This document shows positions 12,646 through 27,620 of a stretch of 64,000 nucleotides of DNA, piece by piece. The stretch lies in contig QZCP01000105.1 in NCBI GenBank assembly GCA_003956705.1, forward strand, positions 20,023 through 84,022, written 5' to 3'. Within the stretch, counting starts at the first letter, position 1; each line of letters opens with the position of its first letter. Source of the DNA: Brevipalpus yothersi. Lineage: Eukaryota; Arthropoda; Arachnida; Trombidiformes; Tenuipalpidae. A model generated the notes under the pieces. It ran no database searches. It saw only the letters and a list, made by a program, of their open reading frames with translations, and was not told the DNA's origin. Made by a program: the position numbers and the translations under genes.

Positions 12646-12708
<63 letters not shown>
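12646..12708. repeat. (TC)n microsatellite
   Basis: TC tract of about 63 bp. Confidence 0.97.
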
Positions 12709-12711
<3 letters not shown>

Positions 12712-12974
12712 ATCATTATCGATTATTGTGATTGAAGTTCTGATCTGGAAGCTTCAATCGAGCTTTGTATAGTAGACATCAGCGAAATTTTTCATTCATC
12801 CCAAATCCTTTTGCCCCTCTCTTTTGTTTTCTGTCTCCCCCAAAGAGCTTCTCTCTCTCACTCAATCATGGTCAATGATTGAAAATATACGATTAAATAG
12901 TGTTATACTAATCATTCTTACTGATAACCAGCACAAAAGGATAGGTAAATGGTTGATAGTGTGTGTATTAGTGT

Positions 12975-12978
<4 letters not shown>

Positions 12979-13020
<42 letters not shown>
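12979..13020. repeat. (GA)n microsatellite
   Basis: GA tract of about 42 bp, in opposite orientation to the TC tract 270 bp upstream. Confidence 0.96.
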
Positions 13021-13021
<1 letters not shown>

Positions 13022-14205
13022 GATTCTAAAGATGGATCCAAAATAAATCAAACCTCTAAGATGAAAAGCTGGGTGATGATGAAAAGAGCAGCTAAAAGAA
13101 TGACCCAGTTTATCTCATTTACTGAGCATTTGATTTTTTTTTGATTGTTCAATTTTTAAAATCGGCACCCTTTAACACCTCTATTCACCTTATTGATCCC
13201 ATCTTTCTACTTCCAGGTCAAATTGTGTCTGATCTAATCTTAACTGATCTTCTTCTACAACTCTTTCTCCAAAATACACTTAAGTGATCACATGTCAACC
13301 ATTATTCGGCCGATTCACTTTGCTACACTGACCACAATTGTGAATGCACATTTGATCTGATTTATGATCAGCATCAATAGTCAAAAGACTGAAAGTCAAT
13401 CTGATTGCCGTTATTATTATAGTTGAAAAAATTATCAGTCTCAAATTTTGATAAACTAGTCTAGACTCAGATTAAGTGAATACTGACAGTAATTCGGGAA
13501 CACTTTTGCACATTCACATTCAAAATTTTGGTTCCTACTCACAAAATACATCCGGAATCAATTTTGTACGTATTCATCATACTATACAAAAGTAAATTCC
13601 AATATACATGTATTACTATGCTGGATTGCTCCATTGGTTTGCCATTATCGAAACCATCTTCCGGGGGGGGGGCATTTTTATCGGTACTGATGATGGTATG
13701 GTACATACAATTCTGATCAACTTTTTCGATAGGGCTAAGCTGTTTGGCCCCTACCATAACAAGCTTCACTACAATAAAACAAAAAATAGCTTGCTAGTTG
13801 CCCTTTTGTTTTCCGTTCTGTTTGGAATAAAACATGAATGCCACGTTCTGCATTGGGTTGTGTGTGTGTATGTGTGTGCCGGTTGAGGCCGAGGGCAAGG
13901 TCTGATCGTGATCAGACTTTTATGCCGGATAGATGGAATATGTAGTGGAAAAGTTGGCTTGGCTAAGTTGAGTGATAGAAAATACTCAGAACGAAGATGA
14001 TACTTTGAACTAAAATGTGGTATATCATGTGTACATCACATAATATTCATCCAATTTTTTCCCCGAGAGATAATCATTGGAATCTAGTGGCGATGAGAAG
14101 ACATCTCAAACAGTAAGAGCCGGAGAAATTTGATCATAAACAATCTAAATATGATTTCGCTCATTCAACAGACAGTAGTTGGATAAATGAAGAAATTATG
14201 AGGAA

Positions 14206-14208
<3 letters not shown>

Positions 14209-14271
<63 letters not shown>
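14209..14271. repeat. (GA)n microsatellite
   Basis: GA tract of about 63 bp. Confidence 0.97.
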
Positions 14272-14273
<2 letters not shown>

Positions 14274-15011
14274 ATGTTGCTTGTTACAATTACTTTTGGC
14301 CATAAAAAGCTATAAAAATATATATACTTTACAACAGTTATTACTGTTATTTATGCAATTCTTCTCACTCAAATTAACCTAATTGTGATCTGGTATATTC
14401 CAATGACCCTTCTGGACTGATAATCTTTATTATTTACCTTATTAACAAGACTCATAAGTCTGCTATTCAAGCAATTAGCTAGTCATAGTTTGTTGCCATC
14501 AATTGAGATTGTGTAACAAAATAGAATCTTCTCACTTATTCGCCTCTGGGAAATCATCTCGTACAATTAATACCATCATTAATCTTCCACAAATCAGAGC
14601 TCCATCTTTACCAAGGGAATCAGATTGACACGAGGACTCGTATTCACGGAAAAGAAAGAATTCTGAATTGACATGAGGTTTTAAGAATTACTAGAACTTG
14701 TCGTCAGAGAGCATTCTGATGACAAGATGAGGAAATTTCGTGTGCCTATTAGAGCTCATTTGAAACCATTTTTTTCGAGAAGAAAAAAAACTTTTCTCAA
14801 TACCGCAAAACAGTTTCTCAATCAAATTATAAGGAAGAAATCGAGAGAAAAATTTTTTCTTCTCTCAAATCAACCAGCAAATGGGAATCATTTGCTCAAA
14901 TAGGATCTAAGTTTACATGATACTTTACTTTTCTCATTTTTGAATGAGGGCCATTTCAGAGCCACAAGGTGTCATTGATGAAAACTTTTGCCTTCAAACA
15001 TATCACATCTT

Positions 15012-15013
<2 letters not shown>

Positions 15014-15069
<56 letters not shown>
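15014..15069. repeat. (TC)n microsatellite
   Basis: TC tract of about 56 bp. Confidence 0.97.
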
Positions 15070-15071
<2 letters not shown>

Positions 15072-16200
15072 ATGATATATCTTGATTTCATGATAGTGCT
15101 ACAGTGATGATAGCTATCAAATGGCAAGAGAAGAATTCTGATTGACTTTAGGATTCCGAATTGATTGAGCTCAAATTTTACATGTTCACTACTCTATTTC
15201 AGTCAACTTATACAACTTGATCCGAAAGTTATCATCATCATGATCAATGGATGAGCCACTCGTAATGGCTACTCTCTTCATCCTCTCTCATCAAAAATTG
15301 AAATTGAGAAGACATTTTAAATGAATACCTTTCATACACTTTATTGACTGAAGTTTGCATATTTACGCTGTAAGTATAAGTTACAGCTCATGCAAACATG
15401 AATCACATTTTCACCTTACTAATAGCTTGAATTCTCATGAGGACATTTTGAATTTTGATTTGCCAGCCAAAATGATTCCCATAATCAGAGCAACAAACCT
15501 TCTTCGCTCATCAGCAACTTTCTCACTTTACAACATACATACCACCTCAATACTTATCATGAGAGACCAGGAAAAACAGTTTTTACTGAACTTTTCAGTC
15601 TTCCCATAGTCATAAAAATGGTCATCATCAGCAAAGAAAGAAAGAAAAGAGCCAAAAGGACACAAACCCACTGGCAAATCAGTATCAAATCAAAAATCCA
15701 GGTAGCCATGGTCATTGTACCATGGCCAGGTGAATGAGCCTCGCTGGTGAGTGTAGATGTTCATCTTCTTATACTGTAGAAAGAAGCAAAAAATTTTCAC
15801 GAAAAATTCATCAACACACATACACACAGACAGATTAATTCTCTGGTGTCTGTCCAGTGTTCTGGTGGAAAGAAGTAGCATGATCCCAAAATGTTTAATA
15901 GTAATGCTGATATGGTGTCATCAACTCTTTCAAGCCTAACCTAACTTATCTGCCTCTTCAAGTCATTCTAATTACCCTTCCACTTGGTGCTTGTCAGTGT
16001 GGAAAGCAGTTGAAATGTAAAAGCATTTCCAGTAATCAAGAATCTTCCAGGCAAAATATTTTTTTTTCTCTTCCTACACTAGACTTGAGAGGGAGAGAAA
16101 AAAAATTCATTAGACCTGCTTTCAATCAGCGAACACATGAGCTCACTTTTATCCACTTTTTTTCGCATATTTTAGGAATCATGATGAAAGTAAATGATAT

Positions 16201-16203
<3 letters not shown>

Positions 16204-16241
<38 letters not shown>
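16204..16241. repeat. (GA)n microsatellite
   Basis: GA tract of about 38 bp. Confidence 0.96.
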
Positions 16242-16244
<3 letters not shown>

Positions 16245-19200
16245 TTTCCTTGAAAGTGAATCTCATCAATAAGCCACTGACAAGGGCCAATCTGTTCCAT
16301 CATCATGAAAAGTGTTGAAAACATGCTTAATTTTTTCACAAGTGAAACTGGCCACACTTAAGTGATTGAAATTTTCACCACCAAGGCTGAAAACTAAACG
16401 AGAGAAGCAAAAAATTCCCAATTCTGATAGAAAATTGAATTCTTTCTCTCACACACTCACAAATTTCAACATGAGAAATTGATAATATTCATTTGCAACA
16501 TGTTGAACATGTACTCCATCAACGTTATGCTTGAAATGGCCCTATCATTTGCTAACAGCTTGTGAATATATTGGCCACTTCGAAAAGAGAACTTTACCTG
16601 TATCATGTTCTAATACTCTCTCTAATCCCAGCACGATTGATTTGATCTTATTCATTTGAGTAAATTTGTGTTCATGGATGAAGAGTACAAGTGTGAGGAC
16701 ATGATAAACTATACCATTAACAAGGTGAAAAATAAGTTTCGATAAATAAAATACAATTCGATGGTTTTGCTCAAAAAAATTGGAAGATACTCGAAGGCAA
16801 ATCGAGTATTCTCAAGCAACAACAGAAGATATTTGATTCCTTCTCATTGGCTCAATCAATCATGATCAGCAATCAGTGGTACTTCGATCAAGCGGTTGAA
16901 GAGTAAGCAATCAGTTGATTGCAATCGGACGAAAAACTAACAACAATTATTCAGCTCTCGAATGCTGATATATCGCTTAACCATTCAGTTCTATATAAAT
17001 TTTTTGGTGGATGCATTTCGTAATATCTTACTTATTAATATACACACACTCACACATTTTGGTTACTCTTTTGGCCCGATTCTTCCTTGCACACATACAC
17101 ATATACACACCAGAATCCTATCAATCATGAACATTCCACCGCACATATACATGTACTCATCCTATCTGATCAGATTGAAAAAGCATAAGCCACATACAAC
17201 TTTTATACCCCAAGCGAAACCAGTTCACGTACATCACGTTGATAGTGATCATCATTATTCTGGCAATTGATCAGTCGAAAACGTAACCATCATCATGATG
17301 TTGTATTCTCAGGATAGGAGCAGTTTCTGAGTGTCTGGAAGAAGAGTCTGTCAGAATTTTTTTTCGGAAGCTGAACGAAAATTCTTGTCCAAAATTATTT
17401 GAAAATGATTATTGTTGAGATAATATTTTTTTCTTCTCTCTCCCATTTCAATAATCATGAAGAGTTTGGTAAAATTTATATGAACAAGAATGATTGATAT
17501 ATTTTGCAATAAGCAGATTCAACTGTAATGAAATATAATACTTAAAAATACTTAAAAATAATTCTCCAAACTGGTAAGATTATATATTTATTATCATATA
17601 TATACAAACTCTTCTCTAATTATGGGTTTCAACAGATATATTTGTTCTAGAATTCACTTTTTTCTTGACTTTTCGAATTTGTATTCCGAATTGGAGAGAT
17701 GAGAAATAATAAAACATTGACCTCATACACATACACACACACATGAATTTTATCATCAAATCATTCTCTTCCCTAATTGATCAAGCGAATAAAAATCAAC
17801 GGTGATATATTCGAAAAAGGCGGAAGCATAATTCCTCCATTCAGTGAACGGTTAAAGTTTGTGTGATGAGAAGAAGAACAATTTTTTACCCCAAAATTAG
17901 TATGCTTCCAGGCTTATGTAACACATCAATTTTCATCTTTTTTTTCTCTCTTTTGAAAAAATAAATACACTCACAACCAATTATTAAGGTCTATCTGATG
18001 AGCTGACAATCTTATCGACATGCTTCTGTGTTCAACAATCCGATGAATATCATATACACACACACACTCATTCATACAATCAGCTTTGCCAATGAGGTGA
18101 ACATCACTACACCAACATAAACACGTAACCAAAGTTTGTCTGGATATCCGTTTTTCTTCATTCTTTGTTTTACCTTCGACATACACGATTAATCGACAAA
18201 ATGAGTGGATATCATGGTGCTAGCATGATGATCACGCAACAATGTTATTCACATAACTAATTGAAACGAAAAATAGTCACTCATTATGGGTACTGTTGGA
18301 AACAGTTGCTGCTTCTTCTTTTTCTTCTTCTTCTTTTGATATTACTTATTATTTTAATAAATAAGTTCTTTGATCCAATGTTGCTACTTTCAGTACATTA
18401 TATGTGGAAGAATAGTTTCACTATAATGTATCTGATAAGTTTGATCTTGACAAAATTCCACAAAAATTTCCACAATCTGGTACATTAATAAGATCTTGTG
18501 GATGGAGTGAAGAAAAAAAATTCCCATGATTAGAGCATAAAAATCATGTAAATACATGAATTCACGATTCAAATTATTGATTAATGAGTGGAAAACATTC
18601 TATTATTGATATATCGAAGCTCATGAATACGCTTCGTAATTAGGAAGGTAGATGACCCAATAGTTGAAAAGAATATTGTTTTTCACATTTCAGGCTAGAT
18701 TAAATCATGATAAATATTTGAATATAGAATATGTATCGTGAAAATAGAATTTTTTCAGACACACATACTCTCACACATGTTCTGATTGATTTCGATTTAC
18801 CTCTAAAAAATGATCTCAATAATTTTAACAGCCACTATTACGGAAGCTTTTTGTGGTACCTCTATTGATCCACTCTAATCATGCATCTCATTAGCATCAC
18901 AAATCATGCTCGCGATCTTGGATATGCAGATTTTAACCTCTCTTTCCTCATCTCTATGTATTTAGCCATTTGCCCGCATTATTTCTACACTCTCGAATAT
19001 TGAAGAAGAAGAAGAAGTAAAATATTTGGACCAAAAAAAATTGGGAACGATAAATTAGATTATCAACGGAAAGGATCACTTTTTTCTCTGCTTTCCCAAT
19101 CATTCTCAATGTCAAAAAATATAAATATATTCCCAAAATCAAATAATGAATAATCAACCAATCGCATTATAATGACAAGCATTGAGCATCGAGGATTGAT

Positions 19201-19509
19201 ATCAATAGGAAAAACCGATTGTGTATGTGTGTGTGTAAAGATTGATAATAGTAAATTGATTGCATATATTTTTGGAACCTTCGAAAAAAGTTTCTTTCTA
19301 TTCACACCTCTTTACAGACCCCCTTCCAAACACCAAGATTGATATTGGTGGCTCTCCAAATCCTTAACCAGGAGAGAAGACTGAAAATTTTTTGCCCAAA
19401 TTTTGAAACCCAAAAGAACCTTGTAACATCAATTTAACTTGATAATCTTGTTGTTTTTCATCCTGTCGACGCGAGAATAGATATATGCCTCCATGCGAAA
19501 AAGAGGCTC

Positions 19510-19511
<2 letters not shown>

Positions 19512-19580
<69 letters not shown>
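19512..19580. repeat. (GA)n microsatellite
   Basis: GA tract of about 69 bp. Confidence 0.97.
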
Positions 19581-19585
<5 letters not shown>

Positions 19586-20182
19586 AAGAAAAATTGGAAC
19601 GAAACACGAAATTTATCAGTCTTATTCATTTGCATCATGTGATTATGGGCCCAAAAGTATCAAAAAAGGCACAAAATATATACATCTTTCTTGGTTCATT
19701 TTATCCGAAATAGATCATTTTAGAAAGAATATCTTGTCTGATATCAGATTATCTCTCTCTCTCTCCATCCTTCTTGATGGACATGATTTGAGCCGAATTA
19801 TGATGCTAAATTTTGTTAGTGTACCCCCTTCATATGGGGCCTCCTTTTGGCCCCTACTTCATTCATTCGGAGTGAAGAGAGAGAGAGAAATATTTTTTTC
19901 CAAATTTTCTTCGAAGAGCAGAAATATTCCAAGATATCATGATGATAGTGAGTCAAATTAAATGTTGATTCTGTTTTTCTCATGCCTTCACACTTTGATG
20001 GGTCCTCCTCTCATCCATCTGTAGCCTCTTTGTGATTAAACATCTTCACTCCACTAACTGGATCAATTTGATTTCGATTAATTGGAGCTAAGAAATTGCC
20101 TTTTAATCATCAAATGAGCTTACAATTGGATGGATGCAAATCGAAAAAAGAGAAAAAATCAGACAGGTTAGGATTTGGCTTA

Positions 20183-20185
<3 letters not shown>

Positions 20186-20234
<49 letters not shown>
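20186..20234. repeat. (TC)n microsatellite
   Basis: TC tract of about 49 bp. Confidence 0.96.
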
Positions 20235-20239
<5 letters not shown>

Positions 20240-22686
20240 TGAAATATATACATTTCTTGATTGCCAACCACTGATCATTGGTCTACTATCCATTCGAATA
20301 TGATTAGAACTGTTATTAGGTCGACAAAACGTCAACATTTTTAGTGTGATGATACCAAAACTAATCCGTACATGACCTACGATCGTTAATCATCAAGTTC
20401 ATTCAATCTTATTCTGTCTACTTTTATTTGATTTTATCCAAACGGCTTTTGCTTGAGTATATATATTTTTTTCTCTCTCTTCTTATCGAAGCAAAAAGTT
20501 CTATTGATATCGAAATAAGGCTCGGAAATATATAGAAGAAGAAAAAATACAAGAAGAAGATGAATTGAACAACTCCACAACTCAATTGACTGTATATATT
20601 GTTGTTATTGTAGTTGTGGTTGGAATGGTCATGGGCTTCAATATTGGCTCAAATGCTTCATCATCAGTGTAGGTGAATGATGGCAATCAATGATGATGAT
20701 ATTTTGACCAGCCATTGATAGAAGGGATCAGCATCATGAATTCATGATGGAAAAAAAGGAAGAGGTGTTAGATGAGATCACATATGATTGATTTGGAAGG
20801 GTTGCATGAAAAATTTCCATCTTAATAACGGAGGTGCAAATTGTGTATCAATCAGAAATTGGTCATTTAAGCCCAAATATGGGCTTAGAATTTTGATTCC
20901 ACTCAAGATGGGGAGATCAGTTGTTTTACATAAAGAAAATTTGATAAAATAAAAAAGGTCAATACGATTGGGAACACTACTGGGAAGATGTAGAAGTATC
21001 AAAAGTTTGGCGGGAATAGATTTCAATCAAAATTTTTTCGGATTAAATAGATTGTCACTTTTACCTACTTTGCGTGTTTAACCGGTTACCATTATAAAAG
21101 GAATATCTTTCATTCTGAATATAGTTGTTCAAGGTATCTTTTATCTACTTTTTAGCATGTTGACCATGTCAAACGGAAGAGAGAGAGAGAAAGGAATGGG
21201 ATATCAAATAACGGTACTAATCGGTATACTTTTCCAAAAAAGACCCATCGGGAGGTTGGTATTGATCGTTATTACATATTAATATCAGAATCATAATATC
21301 ATAGCATGTATCGATTCAAGGAATTGGGTCAAGAGCAAGTCTGGGTGGACAGAAAAGAGTGAAGATATTCTGGGGGATAAGATTGAGAAAGAAAAAAAAT
21401 TTTTGAATAAAAATCACGATCTGCTTCTTTCTTTAAAAAGAAAAGAAAATAAAATAAAGAATACGGAAAGATATGAATCAGAGAGAATGAATTTTTGTGG
21501 AAATTTTTGTTTTTCCTTACTTTTTTTCTACGAAATTTTTGATGCATCAAATTGATGACCCAAAACGCTCAAGGGAAGAGAGAGAGAGATAAATTTACCG
21601 AAAAAAATTATTATTAATAGAAGATCAATTTCCACCTTATACACAGTCTGCGAAATGCCTGTCTAGAGGAAGAGTTAAATTTGGGCTTCCTCACCATCAA
21701 AGCATGGTGTAATCATCATGCTTTGATTGGGAAGAATAATTCTTCCAATGAATTTTGGAAACTGTTGATGATGATCATTGATTCATTCAAGAAGCAACTT
21801 CATTTGAGCAATGATCTTTCGTATTACGCACACACACACATACAAATTATTCACTATTTTAAGACCATACACTGCTAATTCAAATGATAGGATTGTTCGA
21901 AACGATTAAAAATGATCACCATTCCTGAAGGGGTTAAAAAGATGAGCATAATTAGAAGAGGAGTGAAAAAAAGGAATGCATATGAATATTCAAATTCAAA
22001 TCGTACAAGTGAGAGAGAGAGAAAGAGAATCTTTATTCGCTTCACTTGATCATCATTAGTGTCATCAAACAAACAAGACAAGGATGACTTGAAGAGCAAA
22101 TCACACACATACACGCACACACCATGCATCTTCCTTAGACATTATTATAACCGTTATTTTCACTTCTGAAAACGAATATTTGAAGTAACAAGTGAAGTCA
22201 TTCAGAAAATACGAGCAGAAAAACGGTATCAGTTTCGGCTCATGGAAAAGATGTACCGCTTTCATTGGCCTTACTGCTGGGTCAAATTGAGCGACAGTTT
22301 TTTTTCATCAACACAAGACTGAATCTCAATTTAACACAGCATCCTCATCTTCATCACTTGACTATCTCTCCAACCGGTCAACATGATCATTATCCACTCC
22401 ATCATCTTCCTCTCTCTCTCTCTTTCTCTCTTTCTCCATTCACCATGAAAATATAATGCATGAAGATCAACTTGACCAGTAATGAACAGTCTCTCTCTTG
22501 CTTGCTCAGTATACATAATGTGTTCTTGAAAAGCAAAAACGAGCATTTTTCATCACGATTCAGAAAACACAGATATCTCATTCAATGGAAACAACAACTA
22601 TGCTCACCGGAAATTAGTATGAAAGCTCAGATGATTTGGCCTGAAATTGAGGATCCTAAAAAGTGACCTCCTAAAGGAGGATGAAA

Positions 22687-22689
<3 letters not shown>

Positions 22690-22723
<34 letters not shown>
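22690..22723. repeat. (TC)n microsatellite
   Basis: TC tract of about 34 bp. Confidence 0.95.
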
Positions 22724-22726
<3 letters not shown>

Positions 22727-25249
22727 TTTCGTCTGGAAGCCGAAAATTAGCGAAAGGTCATTTGGAAAAGATGACCACGAAAAAGAGGAAGAGAGAAAAA
22801 AACGGAACTATTGAAAAGTGGCCTCAAATTTAGTGAAAATTGAGCTTCTCGAAAAAAAATCAGGCTCTTCATCTTATTCTCAGCATCATGTCTGCAAAAG
22901 TTAACAAAGTTTTTTACTGTTTTAAACCGTTACTTCAATCGTTGAAGAATATATATCTTCTTCCTCTCTCTCTCTCTCGCTCCCATCCCCAATGAAACAT
23001 TCTGATTTTGAAAGCTTGATTCAGTTCAATCGAATCATTTTCACGGCCAGAAACACCACTATATCCACCTCAAAAAGTAAGGAGTCAAACTGTTGGCTCC
23101 TCACGGCATTAATCAGAAAATGATACAGACACAGTTACCTGGAACAGGATGATGGCCTGAGAAACTACACATTCATGGTCATCAATATACGAAATTCGAA
23201 AGAGAGAAAGAGAGATGAGCTTACATGGCTATAATGTTTTTCTTTTATTTGTTTTCTGAATAACTAGCTATCGATTATTATGCATGTTAAGAAAATTTTC
23301 TCTCTCTCTCCTGAAATAGTAACCTTGTTGCTCAATAGCTTCTTCACGTTTGATCATCATTCAATATATAGTAGCTATTGATCGTGTGAATGAACTCAAA
23401 ATATATACCTTATAATCAATGGGAACTTCTTATTTTTCTTTTTTTTCTCGATTATTGTCTCGAAGAATCTTACACTGAAACTATGGACTCAATACAAAAG
23501 AATAAGGAAGATGATGAAAAAAATATCAACTGTATCATGAACATGGGCCACCTATCAACAGGGTGAATTGAGGTGAATAGAGGTCATCCAATGAAGTGAG
23601 AAAGAGATGACCATCTTGAATGCATTAATCATTTTTTTGGCATTATTATTTGTCACCATCCAGTTCCGGACATTGTTACAGATCATATCAGGAAGCCTAA
23701 TTAACGCCCTCAACATCAACGTGGTCAATTGAAGATATTCTTTGAGAAGAATGACTGAGGAATTTTCCCGATTATTCGCAACATTTTCCAATCTGATTGG
23801 CGATTTCGAATTCTTTGCCAGGAACTCGATACAAACTCGAAAGTATATACTGATTAATCTTTAGAAATTTCTGGAATATAGCAAACTCGAATTGGACTAA
23901 GAGAATATTGATGACAGTTATTACTGTTACAAATTTCAAGTTGGTATTGGAGGAGAGAAAATGTATATATTATACAATGATGATGAAATGAATATCATTG
24001 CGCTCATCAAATCTTGAACATGATCTACATGAACATATCACAAGCCACCGAAAAACTTCCGGATCAGTTCCCATTCAACTATCATGAGGCAGCGAGTGAA
24101 TGAATGAGCACATATTTTGAATGAATCGGGGTTTTTTGTAGCAAAGGTGTCTCCAGCCATATCATTGATAACAATTATTGCTTGTCTGGAGTGATCTCTT
24201 GAATTTCGAGAAAGTTCACATGATGACGATAGTACAGAAGGCATGATTTGGATTGGAAATTTTGAGGATGAATAGGCATGAAAAGAAAAGTTATCAATTG
24301 CTGAGAGTTCAAATAAATTATTCAATCGTCTAAATTTGATGATTTACTTGATACTGATTGATACTTGCTTACGCCTAATTGTCAGAGGACCAAATTTTAC
24401 TCCAAACTACAGTTGATTTCAAGACGATTGAATATCATCTAAAAGCCAACATTAATTCTCAAATGATTCATTCAACAGGACAAATAATGATTAATGTAAT
24501 ATCAATGTGAAGCTCTGATGGAGAATGCAATCAATCGTAACCTATTGAATGTTTGTTTATTTCATCTTTTGATACTTTTCGAACCGGTAATTGTTGGTGT
24601 ATCCAACATAAGGGCATATCAAGAAAGTGATTTTCTACTTGATTGGAAAAAGTGATTGAATGATTTATAGATTTCAAGGACAATTTTGGAGCATAGTACC
24701 GGTTGATGGGAACGATATTATATCATGAAGAGAGGTACAAGGTGTAGATACAATTATTATCAATATTTTGCCTGGCACGTGCTAGCATGTGGTATATGTT
24801 TGCGTAATATTGGTAATAGTTTGGTGAATGGAAAAGTTTTATTTCTCTCAATTATTCCATAGAAAATTGAGACGATAGACAAATTGAATGCTGACCAGTG
24901 AGAATGCATATGGAAAGAGAGGAAGGATGCAATGAATACCGAAAAGATGAGAATGAATTTATGTATGATAGAAGAAAATAGTCATGAAAAAGAGAGAGAG
25001 GAAAACAATTCATGGCCATTCAGAAGAAAAAGGAAGCAACTATTATCATCATGAAGTATCACGTTATTTCAAGAAAGAATTGAAAAAAGAGAGAATATTT
25101 TTTTCCAAAATACGTGAACAGAGCTCTATTTACATCATATTCACACTCGAACAATACAGGCGGCACTCTCGAATAGTTCATCATCTCTCCTCTTCCTCAG
25201 CTCACTGACATTATCATCATCTTGAATCCGTTTTATCGGAATCTGTGAA

Positions 25250-25251
<2 letters not shown>

Positions 25252-25292
<41 letters not shown>
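25252..25292. repeat. (TC)n microsatellite
   Basis: TC tract of about 41 bp. Confidence 0.96.
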
Positions 25293-25294
<2 letters not shown>

Positions 25295-26173
25295 ATGGTG
25301 GTCATGAATATACCATCATTGAGTCCATCATCGAAGAATAAAAGAATATATCTCTCTCTCCACCCCTCATGTGTGATAGTAGTAAAAATGGTTCTCTTAC
25401 TGTACTCAAGAAGGGTCGTTCAAGTGGGCATCTCACTACAATCTGAGACGTCTACAAGGCACAATTCAGAAAAATTAGGAAACAATTTCACTTCTTTCTC
25501 TCTCATCACACACACACTGATGATGATGATGCCTTTCTTTCCCTATCATGTACTGTGAATTGCAAGCACAATTGTATTTTTCAACATTTTCCATTCCGTT
25601 CTCATGTTCAAGATAGAGAAGAGAAGAGAGAAAAAAACGATTCCAAGAGGAGGCTGAACAGCATCACTTGTGGTAGGGTCAAGACCAATCCTTCGGGTCG
25701 CTTCTTGGGTATGTGTGTGTGTGAGCACGGATATATGACCGTTATGATGGGAATCCTAAAAACGGTGCTTTTGTGTTTTCATGAATTAAGGTGAAGCTCT
25801 TGCTCATGGAAGATGCTGATGCTGATGATGATGAAAGAGATGAGAGAGAGAGAGGGACTGTCCTTATCACCACATCAGACCACTTTTGGCGTTTTCCGAA
25901 CGATTGATTTGATATCTGAGCGAATATATTTGTGTCTGATGAATCTATTGTTTCTAACTTTTTTTTCCTCCATCTATCCTACCTTATTCCTCACCCATCG
26001 CTTATCATCTTATTCTTCAATTCTCTCAATTTTCTCATCATCATTGTAACATCCATTCTTATTCAGTAACCAGGTTCACATGAGTGTGTGTATGTGTATG
26101 TGTGTTGATATAACTAATTATAGAAACTCTTGTTTTTTACAATTATTTTATGATAGAATGAAAATAGTAGAAT

Positions 26174-26175
<2 letters not shown>

Positions 26176-26247
<72 letters not shown>
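26176..26247. repeat. (GA)n microsatellite
   Basis: GA tract of about 72 bp. Confidence 0.97.
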
Positions 26248-26248
<1 letters not shown>

Positions 26249-27561
26249 AAAAATTCGTATGCAAAATAGTAGTTTTCATCACATTATAATAACCTGGAGC
26301 CATTCATCAACCCAAATATTCCAATAAAGTCTGGACTCATTGAGAGAGTGAAACACAAATTTCGAATTTTGGCTGCTCATAAGCAACAAAAATGGTTTCC
26401 TCCTCTATCTTGATAATATCAGTGAAAAGAAAAAATTTTTTCCCTTTACTTTCATCTTGAGCTGGATCAATTTTAATACGTACACACACACACACATATA
26501 TATATATCTTCAGGGCCCATCCCTAAAGTTAGCCACATGTTGGATTAATCTGATGATTTGTCCATTCAATTGGGTGAACATATTATGAATCGATGAGTGA
26601 TGATGATGGTTGCATTTTTTAACTCCTTACTATCCTCCAGAATATCCAGCATCCACTGATTGTTCATCATGAGCATCCAATATGGCAAAAGGGTGAAGAA
26701 AAAGGTAACCAAACCAATTAAGAAAAGAAACTTTCAAGAAACAATAAGGTGTGTACGTATGGGTATGTGTGCTCATGGTTTGGATTCCAAAAAGGATGAA
26801 TGAATAGACCACTCTCATTTTCGATGTCTTCGTTGAGCATTTATCATTCATCAGATTCAGGGTATCACAATGCGTATCATATATATACCTCTTTCGGTGG
26901 ATGAATGAAAAAAGAAAAATTTCACTGAGCCATTGTGCAAAACGATCCAAGCAAGACTTGATTATTATTTAGAAAAGTTTCTTTGTTTTATCAAATGATG
27001 ACTGGCTAGGAAAGTAGTAGCAGTAGCAGCAATAGTAGTGCTAGTCAAAAAAAAAAATGAAACTGAACTGTGTGTTGGTGTGTCAAGTGGAATATATATC
27101 TACATACACACTCTGGTTTAGGTCCATTCGGGATGATGGCAATGTTGACGAAAAAACAAACGCTTAAACAATCAAATGGACTCAAGTGGAAAGAATGTCT
27201 CTCGCTCTTTAATGGAACCGGAATCATGCATGGTATATCGTCCGTCGGTATATGGTCTGGAAAGTGAGGCCAAGAAGAGAGTGAATCCAACAAGTGTCCG
27301 AATAATGTCCACACACATACACGCACATATACCCAACCATGATACACTCAAAAGTAGTGTCCAATTGATATGAGCATTTGGGTGGATGAATATCTATTTA
27401 TTTTTCTCCTTTTTCTGAATGAATAACGGTACCCAAAAATGTGATATGATGTGGTCTTGTAACCCCCTTTTCGTGAGGGGAAGGCCAAAAAAGGGTCGTC
27501 AAATGCCGTCAAATGTCAAGAAGAAGAAGAAGTATAGTGGATGAAATGAGATATATGAATG

Positions 27562-27564
<3 letters not shown>

Positions 27565-27615
<51 letters not shown>
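27565..27615. repeat. (GA)n microsatellite
   Basis: GA tract of about 51 bp. Confidence 0.97.

Positions 27616-27620
<5 letters not shown>

Noticed and set aside
27070..27267. Plus-strand frame containing GLGPFGMMAMLTKKQ
   Set aside because: No recognised domain and no partner exons; the minus strand is open over the same bases as well.
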